From contig DADP01000024.1 of the NCBI GenBank assembly GCA_002495025.1, forward strand, positions 1,478-65,477: a stretch of DNA of 64,000 bases. Reading direction: 5' to 3'. Source of the stretch: Desulfurococcaceae archaeon UBA285. Its GTDB lineage: Archaea; Thermoproteota; Thermoprotei_A; Sulfolobales; Desulfurococcaceae. The notes beneath the pieces were generated by a model. That model saw nothing but the letters and a program-made list of their open reading frames with translations. It was not told the DNA's origin and did not search any database. Shown here in pieces: positions 54,599-62,143 of this stretch. The position numbers and the translations under genes were made by a program. Each line of letters opens with the position of its first letter. Positions within the stretch are counted from its first letter, which is position 1.

Positions 54599-55102
54599 TT
54601 GTGTGTAATTCTATTTATGGATCTAGATGGAACGCTATGGGACCACTATGACATATCTACTTTAAAACCACCCTTTAAAAAGACGTCTAGATATACCTTC
54701 ATAGATTCAAATAATGTAGAAGTCCACGTATATGAATTAGCAGTTAAAATACTAGAGTATTCTCTAGAGAGGAAAATTATAACGTCAACACTTAGTTGGA
54801 ATAACCCCGAAATAGCACTTGAAGCACTAAAAACAATAGAATTAGACCGGTTATTCCACTATCATGCAATAGAAAACCACCCAGATAAAGCTAAAATGGC
54901 ACTAAAAATCGTTAACTTAGTAAAGAGGAGCCACGGGTGTAGCGAAGTATATCCTATCTACATAGATGACCGTGAATTACACTTAAACGACATGATCAAC
55001 GCGCTTCCAAACCTACTCTACATTAAAGCATGGAAAACCTGTACTAACTTCAATGACTGTATTGCTCTAATAGAAAACTACTTGAAATCAACTAGTTATT
55101 AA
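54599..55102 (+). CDS. Magnesium-dependent phosphatase-1 (MDP-1) family HAD phosphatase
   Basis: 167 residues. D-L-D-G-T-L-W-D near residue 8 is HAD motif I with the MDP-1-type Trp. S-T-L-S-W-N-N-P near 62 is motif II, K-A-K near 99 includes the motif III Lys, and Y-I-D-D-R near 121 is motif IV. MDP-1 enzymes dephosphorylate tyrosyl or sugar phosphates; the substrate here is unknown. TTG start after ACGGTG. Confidence 0.82.
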   Translation: MCVILFMDLDGTLWDHYDISTLKPPFKKTSRYTFIDSNNVEVHVYELAVKILEYSLERKIITSTLSWNNPEIALEALKTIELDRLFHYHAIENHPDKAKMALKIVNLVKRSHGCSEVYPIYIDDRELHLNDMINALPNLLYIKAWKTCTNFNDCIALIENYLKSTSY

Positions 55103-55151
55103 CACCCTCGTAGAAATAAAGTATTTTTGAGGAATACATGGTGGACTATTA

Positions 55152-55676
55152 GTGGAGAGAGCATTATTCATAGGGAGGTTCCAACCATTCCACAATGGAC
55201 ACCTCCACGCCATACTAGAGATCCTCAGGGAATACGATGAAGTAGTAATAGTTGTAGCAGCTGCTCAATACAATTATACTTTTGAAAACCCGTTTACAGC
55301 TGGTGAGAGAATAGAAATGATTAAACGAGCTCTGGGAGAACTTTACTCTAGAGTCTACATTATACCCATAGACAACATTCCAAATAATAAACTATGGCCT
55401 CAACACGTTCTCTCATATATACCACGCGTAGAAACAGTATTTTCAAACAACGAGTTTGTAAGAGAATTATTTAAAATATATGGATTGAAAACACGCGAGA
55501 CAAGTATAGTCCCTGGCGTCAGTGGTTCTCTAATTAGGAGGAAGATAGTTGAAAACGAAGAGTGGAGAGACATGGTTCCACATGCTGTTGTAAAATTCAT
55601 CGAGGAAGTCAATGGCGTTGAAAGAATAAAACTCCTCTACCGTCTCTCAATTAGAGCGCCTGGTGAGCGTTTTTGA
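55152..55676 (+). CDS. nadM: Nicotinamide-nucleotide adenylyltransferase
   Basis: Forms NAD from NMN and ATP. 174 residues. F-I-G-R-F-Q-P-F-H-N-G-H near residue 6 is the nucleotidylyltransferase H-x-G-H motif. V-S-G-S-L-I-R-R near 125 is the second ATP motif (I-S-x-T/S-x-I-R). Overlaps the next gene by 4 bp. GTG start with GGTGG upstream. Confidence 0.95.
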   Translation: MERALFIGRFQPFHNGHLHAILEILREYDEVVIVVAAAQYNYTFENPFTAGERIEMIKRALGELYSRVYIIPIDNIPNNKLWPQHVLSYIPRVETVFSNNEFVRELFKIYGLKTRETSIVPGVSGSLIRRKIVENEEWRDMVPHAVVKFIEEVNGVERIKLLYRLSIRAPGERF

Positions 55677-56434
55677 GTGGGAAATACACTGTTTGTATTG
55701 TTGTAATTGGATCTGAAATTACAAAGGGTATAATACAAGACACGAATTCCCACTGGATTGCAAATAGAGTAACAAATATGGGTTTAGAAGTAAAGAGAAT
55801 AATCGCCGTGCCCGACGAGGCCCCTGAGATCGCTTGGGCTTTGAAAAACTGTCTTGAATCAACCAGTATAGTCTTTACTACTGGTGGTCTTGGATTTACA
55901 AGTGATGATATAACATTGAAAGCTATAGCGGAGACACTAGGTTTAAAACTAGTCTTGTCTATTGAAGCCCTTGAAATGATTAAAAACAGGTTGAGTAGAG
56001 AGCCATCATACCAGGTAAAAGCAGCTTATCTACCAGAGGGAGCAAAACCACTATATAATAGAGTTGGTATATCTCCAGGTGTCTACCTTGTATACCACTC
56101 TAAACACCTATTCGTCCTCCCAGGAGTGCCCAGTGAAATGAAAGCTATATTTGAAGACCACGTAGTACCAGTATTATCAAATCTTGTGAAATCATACTCT
56201 AAGAGAATTATTATTAAAACACGTCATGCTAGTGAAGCAGAAGTAGACAATAGAGTAAGAGATATCAGAGAGAAATATCCCTGGGCGTATATTAAAACCC
56301 ACGCTAAAAACCCCGTTGAAGTTTCAATACTAGTGCTTGCTGAAAGCCCTAGGGAGCTAGAAGAGAGAATACACCTACTAATAGAGAAACTTCGAGAAAA
56401 CCTTGAAGTATCAAGTATTGAATACGTCGAGTAG
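55673..56434 (+). CDS. CinA/MoaB-like molybdopterin-binding domain protein
   Basis: 253 residues. I-G-S-E-I-T-K-G near residue 12, D-T-N-S-H-W-I-A near 23 and T-T-G-G-L-G-F-T-S-D-D-I-T near 68 are the COG1058 signatures. The CinA-type N-terminal domain is present without the C-terminal amidase. Its coupling to nadM (ATGA-type overlap) agrees with the role of the CinA family in pyridine-nucleotide repair or recycling, but activity is not shown for this form. TTG start. Confidence 0.88.
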   Translation: MSGKYTVCIVVIGSEITKGIIQDTNSHWIANRVTNMGLEVKRIIAVPDEAPEIAWALKNCLESTSIVFTTGGLGFTSDDITLKAIAETLGLKLVLSIEALEMIKNRLSREPSYQVKAAYLPEGAKPLYNRVGISPGVYLVYHSKHLFVLPGVPSEMKAIFEDHVVPVLSNLVKSYSKRIIIKTRHASEAEVDNRVRDIREKYPWAYIKTHAKNPVEVSILVLAESPRELEERIHLLIEKLRENLEVSSIEYVE

Positions 56435-56659
56435 AGGTCTTCCACTACTCAATTTATACAGACTACGCCATATATATACCGTATTTGCTATCTCAATGGA
56501 TATCTATAGGCTTCCTGTTGATTGTATTATATGATCTTTTATGTGTTTGCATTAAAGACAAAATAATTCGTAAAAGAGACTTCATTGAAATCAAAACCCC
56601 CTATTTCTTATATACGATAATACGGTAATACCAAAACGACGGATAATGAGGGATTCTTC
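56435..56659. other. Intergenic region with gar1-tfb promoter
   Basis: 225 bp, A/T-rich. TTCTTATATAC (56606-56616) is a good TATA box for gar1, predicting a start near 56638-56642. A second strong TATA-like stretch, CATATATATAC (56471-56481), lies far upstream without an obvious product; no C/D boxes, tRNA or reading frame follow it. Confidence 0.45.
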
Positions 56660-56932
56660 TTGCGCTTGCTAGGTGTCTCCGAGACTTGGACAAAAGAGGG
56701 ATATCTTGTAGCAAAGCCATATATATCTGAAGTACTCAGAGTTGTTGGTTCTCTTGTATATGATGACTCAGGACATAGAATCGGGCGCGTTGTAGACGTT
56801 ATTGGTAAAACAAGCGATCCCAGACTAGTTGTAAAACTAGAACACCCAGATATGGGAGAACTCCTTGTTTCGAGAAAAGAGAGATTGTATTATGTTCCAA
56901 GGAGAGAACGTGGTAGAAAGAAAGCTAGGTGA
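56660..56932 (+). CDS. gar1: H/ACA RNP protein Gar1
   Basis: 90 residues, beta-barrel core: L-G-S/V-Y-D near 32, G-R-V-V-D-V-I-G near 42 and P-R-L-V-V-K-L near 53, ending in a basic R/K tail. It joins Cbf5, Nop10 and L7Ae on H/ACA guide RNAs that direct pseudouridylation. TTG start 8 nt after GAGG. Overlaps or abuts tfb. Confidence 0.9.
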   Translation: MRLLGVSETWTKEGYLVAKPYISEVLRVVGSLVYDDSGHRIGRVVDVIGKTSDPRLVVKLEHPDMGELLVSRKERLYYVPRRERGRKKAR

Positions 56933-56937
56933 GAACT

Positions 56938-57807
56938 ATGGAGCTGGCCTGTCCTGTCTGTAAGAATACAAATATTCTATTTGATTCTAGTTTACAAGCA
57001 TATGTATGCTCTACATGTGGACTCGTAGTAGATGATAGACCAATATACCAGGGGCAGGAGACAATAGATAAAGATGAAACAGCAAGATATAGTGGTGCTT
57101 TTACATACAGAGTACACGACCACGGAGTTGGAAGCACAGAGATTTCTGGTAGTCTAAGAAAACACATTAAACAAGGAAGAACATGGGTTGCTAGAAACGT
57201 AGATGCAAGAGTGAGTAAAGAAGACAAGAAAGTCGTTAAAGCACTCCGCGAATTAAACGAGCTTGTTAGACAAGTAAAACCACCAAAAGTAGTTGCCGAA
57301 ACAGCAGCAGAAATCCTCAGAGAGGTAGTTAAAAACCTAAATGTCAAAGAACAGACACTAAAGAAAATAGTTATTGGGGCGTTATTCCTCGCATACAAGA
57401 TTTGCAATACACCGAGACCTGCAAGAGTTTTCGCCAAAGAACTAGGTATAAAAGAAAGCGATCTATGGGAGGGAGTAAGGAAAATTCGAGAAGTTAAAGG
57501 AGATATTAAAGTAAACCCTGAAGTCTTCGAGCCAAGATACTATGTAAACTTTATTACAAGCAAGTTGAAACTATCACCCGAAGTAGGAGCATTATCAAGT
57601 GAGATATTGAGCCACGTGAAAGAAGTACAATTAAGTGGAAAGAATCCTGCAAGCCTTGCCGCAGCAGCCGTGTATTTAGCCGGTATTCTCATGGATCAAA
57701 GGAGAAACCAGTTAGAAGTAGGCTCTGTAATAGGGCAAACAGATGTAGCTGTAAGAAGCGCGTATGACATGTTGATAAAAACACTCGACATAGAAATCTT
57801 GATTTAA
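56938..57807 (+). CDS. tfb: Transcription initiation factor TFB
   Basis: Archaeal TFIIB homologue that bridges TBP-DNA and RNA polymerase. About 289 residues. The N-terminal zinc ribbon has C-P-V-C near residue 5 and C-S-T-C-G near 24, and the B-reader/linker region follows. Two cyclin folds lie at about 95-190 and 195-289 (V-V-A-E-T-A-A-E-I-L-R and P-A-S-L-A-A-A-A-V-Y-L-A-G). ATG 56938 follows AGGTGA by 5 nt; GTG 56929 is in frame and overlaps gar1. Confidence 0.96.
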   Translation: MELACPVCKNTNILFDSSLQAYVCSTCGLVVDDRPIYQGQETIDKDETARYSGAFTYRVHDHGVGSTEISGSLRKHIKQGRTWVARNVDARVSKEDKKVVKALRELNELVRQVKPPKVVAETAAEILREVVKNLNVKEQTLKKIVIGALFLAYKICNTPRPARVFAKELGIKESDLWEGVRKIREVKGDIKVNPEVFEPRYYVNFITSKLKLSPEVGALSSEILSHVKEVQLSGKNPASLAAAAVYLAGILMDQRRNQLEVGSVIGQTDVAVRSAYDMLIKTLDIEILI

Positions 57808-57921
57808 ACTCGTCTATCAAACAGCTCTACATTATTTTTATACATCACATAATTCTACTCGGTAGAAAAGTAAAATATATTATGGTTTAAAGAAAAGAAA
57901 ATAATAGCATTGGTGCTGATT

Positions 57922-58356
57922 ATGACGAGTTTGAATAAAACAGATGTTTTCTTGCTTAAATGGCTCAACAAGCAGAAAGATATAGTTTACCAAAACGATA
58001 TCCCCAAATTAACAGGTATAGATGCTAAAACAGTGAGTAAATCACTATATAAACTCGAAAAACTAGGTCTTATAATAAGAGAGCAGACTGTCCATAACAA
58101 AAGGAAGACATATATTGTCAAAATAGATTTTGAAAAAGCCGCGAAGCAACTCGAGGAAATAGGTGAAACACTATTTGAACCACGCGATCTGTTCGAGCAA
58201 ATAGCAGACATACCATGCCTTTCCTGTCAAAACATCAATAAATGCTACGAAGGAGGTTTCTACGACCCTGTCTACTGCCCCCTTATCTTCGACTACTTGT
58301 TTGGAGCTAGTATGAGAGAGAAATATCCTATGAGTAAAATAACTGCTAAGAAATAA
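57922..58356 (+). CDS. RPC34-like winged-helix protein with Fe-S cysteine cluster
   Basis: About 144 residues. An N-terminal winged helix (T-G-I-D-A-K-T-V-S-K-S-L-Y-K-L near 28) is followed by a linker and a Cys cluster C-L-S-C ... C ... C (near residues 97-120). This is the layout of the crenarchaeal orthologue of RNA polymerase III subunit RPC34/RPC6, whose C-terminal cysteines bind a 4Fe-4S cluster in the eukaryotic protein. It lies beside tfb, which supports a transcription role. ATG 57922 follows GGTG by 6 nt. Assignment is from memory of the family and layout. Confidence 0.72.
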   Translation: MTSLNKTDVFLLKWLNKQKDIVYQNDIPKLTGIDAKTVSKSLYKLEKLGLIIREQTVHNKRKTYIVKIDFEKAAKQLEEIGETLFEPRDLFEQIADIPCLSCQNINKCYEGGFYDPVYCPLIFDYLFGASMREKYPMSKITAKK

Positions 58357-58411
58357 ATCCTTGTTAAACCATATTTATAGTTGGGATGACTACTAGAGAA
58401 CCCCAGACTGA

Positions 58412-59716
58412 CTACGTGATGACTCCGGGCGCTTTGGACCATTTAGGAGCAATAACTCCTCTTTCATGAAGCTCTATAATCCTCCATGACAATTCTTCTT
58501 GTTTAATCCAATCACCATACCCTCTACCCATTCCTATTATTTTCCATATCTCTTTCTTAATCCACTCGGGAATACGTGTTGGCTTCTTCATTCCAAAGGG
58601 TGTTCCTGGTAGTGGAATATAGTAGTGTAGGTGGATTCGTGCACCCATATTTACTAGTTTTCTAGCTAGATTGAGTGTTTTCTCCATGTCTTCTACTGTT
58701 TCTCCTGGAAAACCAAATATTAAGTCGACGTCTGGTATAAACCCGTTACTCAGGCTTATCTCGACTGCTAAAACAACGTCTTCTACTGTATGCCCTCTAT
58801 TTATACGTCTAAGTATTTCCTCGCTACCAGACTGAGCCCCCATTATTATTGATTTATTTGCTACGTATTTTCTAAGTAGTTTAATTGACTCTTCTGTTAC
58901 ATGTTCTGGTCTTACCTCGCTTGGAAAACTACCTAGAAAGATTCTCCCACCAGTATTTCTTGTTTTCTTTGATAGTTCTTCTAGCAGTTTCTCGATTGCA
59001 TCGAGGTTTACACTTCTAGATGAAGTTGTCAATCCATATGCAAGGCTATCGGGAGATATAAAACGTATATCTCTAACTCCTAGTTTAACTACTTGTTCAA
59101 CTATAAAGGAGATTTTCTCTATGCTTCTATGTCTATATTGTCTACCATGAAGGTATGAGACTTGACAATAGAAGCATCCATGTGGACAGCCTCTTGTAAT
59201 CTCTATTGGATTAACTATACCCCTCCAATATGGAAACGGGTCGTATTTATCTAGATCTATAGGTTTTCTTACACCAGTATATACTGGTCTATCATTGTCT
59301 AAAAAGAACACTCCTTTTACACTCCTTGGATCTTGTTTATTGAGTAGTGCATATAGAAACTCGGCTAGCGATTCCTCCGCTTCACCAATAAAAACATAGT
59401 CAAATCCAAAATAGCTTAATGTACCAATAGGGTCTCCAGAGGGGTGTGGACCACCAGTAATAGTTAAACAACCCATTTTCTTTAGTTTTTCAACCACACC
59501 TCGTAGTTCTATATAGTAGTTGTCTCGTACTAGTAGAGTTGTCAATAAGCTAAATGCAACTATACACTGGTCTCCACGATTTACAATTAGCCTGGCTGTT
59601 TCTAGTAGCTCGTTTAAATCCCTGACTAGATGGTATTTAACACCTTCAATTCTATCAACTACTGCTAGTAGAGAGTTAATACTATACCTTGTTTCAACAC
59701 TGTATAGAAAAACCAT
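58412..59716 (-). CDS. B12-binding domain / radical SAM protein
   Basis: About 434 residues. The N-terminal B12-binding-like domain (1-130; T-I-T-G-G-P-H-P-S-G-D-P near 83) is followed by the radical SAM domain. The 4Fe-4S cluster motif is R-G-C-P-H-G-C-F-Y-C near residue 175, and G-F-P-G-E-T is near 334. It resembles the archaeal MJ_0865/MJ_1487-like radical SAM families of unknown substrate. ATG 59716 is chosen because a TATA-like AAATATTTAT lies about 25-35 nt upstream (leaderless) and the sequence M-V-F-L-Y-S-V fits relatives; the frame is open to 59758. Confidence 0.85.
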   Translation of the reverse strand: MVFLYSVETRYSINSLLAVVDRIEGVKYHLVRDLNELLETARLIVNRGDQCIVAFSLLTTLLVRDNYYIELRGVVEKLKKMGCLTITGGPHPSGDPIGTLSYFGFDYVFIGEAEESLAEFLYALLNKQDPRSVKGVFFLDNDRPVYTGVRKPIDLDKYDPFPYWRGIVNPIEITRGCPHGCFYCQVSYLHGRQYRHRSIEKISFIVEQVVKLGVRDIRFISPDSLAYGLTTSSRSVNLDAIEKLLEELSKKTRNTGGRIFLGSFPSEVRPEHVTEESIKLLRKYVANKSIIMGAQSGSEEILRRINRGHTVEDVVLAVEISLSNGFIPDVDLIFGFPGETVEDMEKTLNLARKLVNMGARIHLHYYIPLPGTPFGMKKPTRIPEWIKKEIWKIIGMGRGYGDWIKQEELSWRIIELHERGVIAPKWSKAPGVIT

Positions 59717-59795
59717 GTTTAGAGTCAACGTAGAAACCCATAAATATTTGTATTTCAATTAATTCTAGGTAGATAGATATAGAAGGGTGCTTAAA

Positions 59796-60092
59796 TTGAA
59801 GTCAAATAATGGTTTAAGCCCAGAAGAAATACAAGAACTAGCTCGCCGTGTAAGATTAAAAGTTATTCATGAAGACGGCGATGTAATGTTGTTTACTGCT
59901 CCAAACGAAGAAGAACTAGCCAGTATAGTTAAAGAACTACTCAGTTATAAATCAATGAGTTTAAAAGAAATACACATGATTCTCTCAGGGATAGCAAGCG
60001 AGGATAAAATCAGAAAGGCGTTGAATACACTATTAGAACGCGGAGAGATATATATTGGAAGTAACGGAAAATACATAGCTGTAAACATCTAG
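59796..60092 (+). CDS. Small winged-helix-like hypothetical protein
   Basis: 98 residues. The second half (about 50-98: M-S-L-K-E-I-H-M-I-L ... A-L-N-T-L-L-E-R-G-E-I-Y) looks like a winged helix; the first half is a short alpha/beta segment. No named family. TTG 59796 has GGTG 6 nt upstream; GTG 59787 is an alternative. Four bases overlap the convergent HAD gene. Confidence 0.65.
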   Translation: MKSNNGLSPEEIQELARRVRLKVIHEDGDVMLFTAPNEEELASIVKELLSYKSMSLKEIHMILSGIASEDKIRKALNTLLERGEIYIGSNGKYIAVNI

Positions 60093-60757
60093 CGTAGTAG
60101 ACCAGCATCACTAATCAATGTTAAAACCTCGTAGAAATCTCTCGCCGTCATTTTTACTCCTTCTTTAATCAAAAAGTGGTTTCTCTCTGGGTGTTTATTT
60201 AAACCTATGAATACGCCGTTTATACTTTTACAACTATAGTAGTCTGTAACATAGTCGCCTATACATATCGTTAAACCTGTAACGCCGTGTTTCTTCATTG
60301 CATATTCATATAGAGGCGTCTTGTCAAACAAGAACTTTTCTCGCTGGCCTAGATATACTAGGTCGTTTATAGTTAATACGTCGTCTATGTAGTCTAAAAA
60401 CCCGTGTCTAGCGAGATCCCATGTAATATACCATGCATGTGTTTCCCTTCCAGAAACAACAATTGTCTTTATGTTCAACTTCTTCATAGTCACTAAGAAT
60501 TCTCTAAGACCTGGTTGCGGTATTGAATGCCTAGAAATATATAGTCTGCGAAATACGCGAAAGAATTCTTCTGGATCTACGCCTCTAGGTATTTTCGACT
60601 GTAGATTGTTAGTTACCAGTAATTCTTGAAATTCATCATAAGAGATACACTTTGAACCAAAATGCAGTAATGCTCCACAATAAGCTTCATAGAAGTCAAC
60701 AGTGTTATCAACCAGTGTTTGGTCATAGTCTAGTAAGACAAGTTCTAGGCGTTTCAC
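60089..60757 (-). CDS. HAD-superfamily hydrolase
   Basis: 222 residues. D-Y-D-Q-T-L near residue 9 (motif I, D-x-D-x-T), V-V-S-G-R-E near 100 (motif II), a Lys in L-F-D-K-T-P near 143 and I-G-D-Y-V-T-D near 167 (motif IV). A helical cap domain sits between motifs I and II, as in phosphoglycolate-phosphatase-like enzymes. Substrate unknown. GTG start with GAGGTG 6 nt upstream; that ribosome binding site shares bases with the D box of the guide RNA gene directly upstream. Confidence 0.85.
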   Translation of the reverse strand: MKRLELVLLDYDQTLVDNTVDFYEAYCGALLHFGSKCISYDEFQELLVTNNLQSKIPRGVDPEEFFRVFRRLYISRHSIPQPGLREFLVTMKKLNIKTIVVSGRETHAWYITWDLARHGFLDYIDDVLTINDLVYLGQREKFLFDKTPLYEYAMKKHGVTGLTICIGDYVTDYYSCKSINGVFIGLNKHPERNHFLIKEGVKMTARDFYEVLTLISDAGLLR

Positions 60758-60763
60758 ACACTA

Positions 60764-60822
60764 CACCTCAGGTTTCGGGAGATTCTTCACTAATCCGACT
60801 TCGGCAAATTCATCATCAGCTT
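60764..60822 (-). ncRNA. C/D box guide sRNA
   Basis: Read on the minus strand: C ATGATGA (60816-60810), 12-nt guide, D' CGGA (60797-60794, one change from consensus), 3-nt spacer, C' GTGAAGA (60790-60784), 12-nt guide, D CTGA (60771-60768). Guide 1 is complementary to ACUUCGGCAAAU and guide 2 to GUUUCGGGAGAU; both predict methylation of a C. Both targets resemble stretches lying close together in 23S rRNA (CGGCAAA and UUCGGGAGA, from memory). TTTAAT on the minus strand near 60852-60857 could be the TATA. The D box runs into the GAGGTG of the HAD gene. Confidence 0.9.
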
Positions 60823-60900
60823 CTACACTGTTCTATATTGTTTCATGCATTAAATACATAATCCACTTATATTTCTCCAATCTCTTAATAAATACGGGTT

Positions 60901-61398
60901 TTGAAAGTGAACAACGTAGAAGTCTATGAATGTCTAAAAAACAATGGATTTCAGTGTAGAGGATTAAACTACGAGGTTTTAAATGAAAACGTCGTTAAGA
61001 TTACAACTAGTAAACCCATAGGTTTACTAGTAACTCACAGTCCCATCAGCTGTATTATTTGCACAGGTAGTGAATTCCAAGTTCTAGTATGGGGAAGCCA
61101 GAAACACACACTTTGGCTTCTCAAACCCGGTGAAAACTACTGTATTGAATTCAAAAACTGCTACATGGATCAATGCAGTGAAAACACAATTGCAATATCT
61201 CAACAACCCAGTGCCTGTAGAGAACTCACACTAACACAATGCGAAGAAAAACTACTCAATACACTATTACACTTAAACTACAAGTACCTGTTTATTACAA
61301 GCAATATAGAGTACGATATACCAATAGAGATACCCATAATAGTAAAGCATGGAAGTGAAAGAGAATGTATTGAGAAATTAAATAATATAACAACATAA
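60901..61398 (+). CDS. Cysteine-rich hypothetical protein
   Basis: 165 residues with about ten cysteines spread along the chain (E-C-L, F-Q-C-R, S-C-I-I-C, Y-C-I-E, N-C-Y, D-Q-C, A-C-R, Q-C-E, E-C-I). The secondary structure looks mainly beta. No signal peptide or membrane helix is seen and no family is recognised. TTG 60901 or GTG 60907 starts it; a TATA-like CTTATATTT lies at 60865-60873. It precedes tatD by 16 nt and is probably co-transcribed with it. Confidence 0.65.
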   Translation: MKVNNVEVYECLKNNGFQCRGLNYEVLNENVVKITTSKPIGLLVTHSPISCIICTGSEFQVLVWGSQKHTLWLLKPGENYCIEFKNCYMDQCSENTIAISQQPSACRELTLTQCEEKLLNTLLHLNYKYLFITSNIEYDIPIEIPIIVKHGSERECIEKLNNITT

Positions 61399-61414
61399 TA
61401 CCAATGGTGGTAGA

Positions 61415-62143
61415 GTGTATATAGATGCACACGTACACTGTGTAGAACTAGAGAGTTTATCTAGTATAGATAGCGACATACTTGCCGTGTGCGTTGCAGA
61501 CGACCTCGCTTCATCAATGAAAACACTTGAAATAAGCGAGAAATACAAAAACATTATTCCATGTATTGGAGTACACCCATGGGTAATCCACGAGCACAGT
61601 CTAAATGAAACTAGAGGGTTTATAGAAGACACGTTGAAAAACCATGATGTTAAATGTCTTGGAGAAGTAGGCCTGGACAAGAAATTCCGTGCTGAAACAT
61701 TTGATAAACAAGTGGAATTCTTTAAACTATTTATTGAATACGCTAAAGAATACAATCTAGTATTAAATCTACATGCGGCAGGTGCTTGGAGAGAAGTATT
61801 CAACCTAGTGTATCATAGTGGAATAGACAAAGCATATTTCCACTGGTATACAGGCCCTCTCGACCTCTTAAAAGACATTACCTCTATTGGGTATTTAATC
61901 GGCATTAATGCAGCACTAGAAATACAAGAGAAACATAGAAGTGTAGTTGAACACGTAGACCTTAAATATATACTAACAGAAAGCGATGCTCCATACGAGT
62001 ATAGAGGATTAAAACTCACACCTGGCCACGTGAAAAAACTAGTTGCTTTAATAGCTGGTATTAAAGGGATTGACGTCGAAGTAGTTAAAAGCACCATACT
62101 TGGAAACTTCGAGGAATTCTATGGATTTAAGAAATCTCGCTAA
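61415..62143 (+). CDS. TatD-family metal-dependent hydrolase
   Basis: 242 residues, amidohydrolase TIM barrel. Y-I-D-A-H-V-H near residue 2 (metal-binding His pair), I-G-V-H-P-W near 50, C-L-G-E-V-G-L-D near 86 (Glu ligand), L-N-L-H-A-A near 115, H-W-Y near 140 and T-E-S-D-A-P-Y near 190 (Asp). TatD enzymes are DNases or other phosphodiesterases; the archaeal activity is not fixed. GTG start with GGTGG 4 nt upstream. Its last 17 bases overlap the end of the convergent HTH gene. Confidence 0.9.
   Translation: MYIDAHVHCVELESLSSIDSDILAVCVADDLASSMKTLEISEKYKNIIPCIGVHPWVIHEHSLNETRGFIEDTLKNHDVKCLGEVGLDKKFRAETFDKQVEFFKLFIEYAKEYNLVLNLHAAGAWREVFNLVYHSGIDKAYFHWYTGPLDLLKDITSIGYLIGINAALEIQEKHRSVVEHVDLKYILTESDAPYEYRGLKLTPGHVKKLVALIAGIKGIDVEVVKSTILGNFEEFYGFKKSR

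Noticed and set aside
56471..56481. Strong TATA-like CATATATATAC as promoter of an unknown RNA
   Set aside because: No C/D boxes, tRNA fold, T-rich terminator or reading frame was found after it; noted as sequence composition only.
58383..58440. C/D-like array on the plus strand at the 3' end of the radical SAM gene (GGGATGA, CTGA at 58408, GTGATGA at 58416)
   Set aside because: No D box follows the second C-like motif, the first guide would be 18 nt, and the segment overlaps the coding end of the radical SAM gene in antisense.
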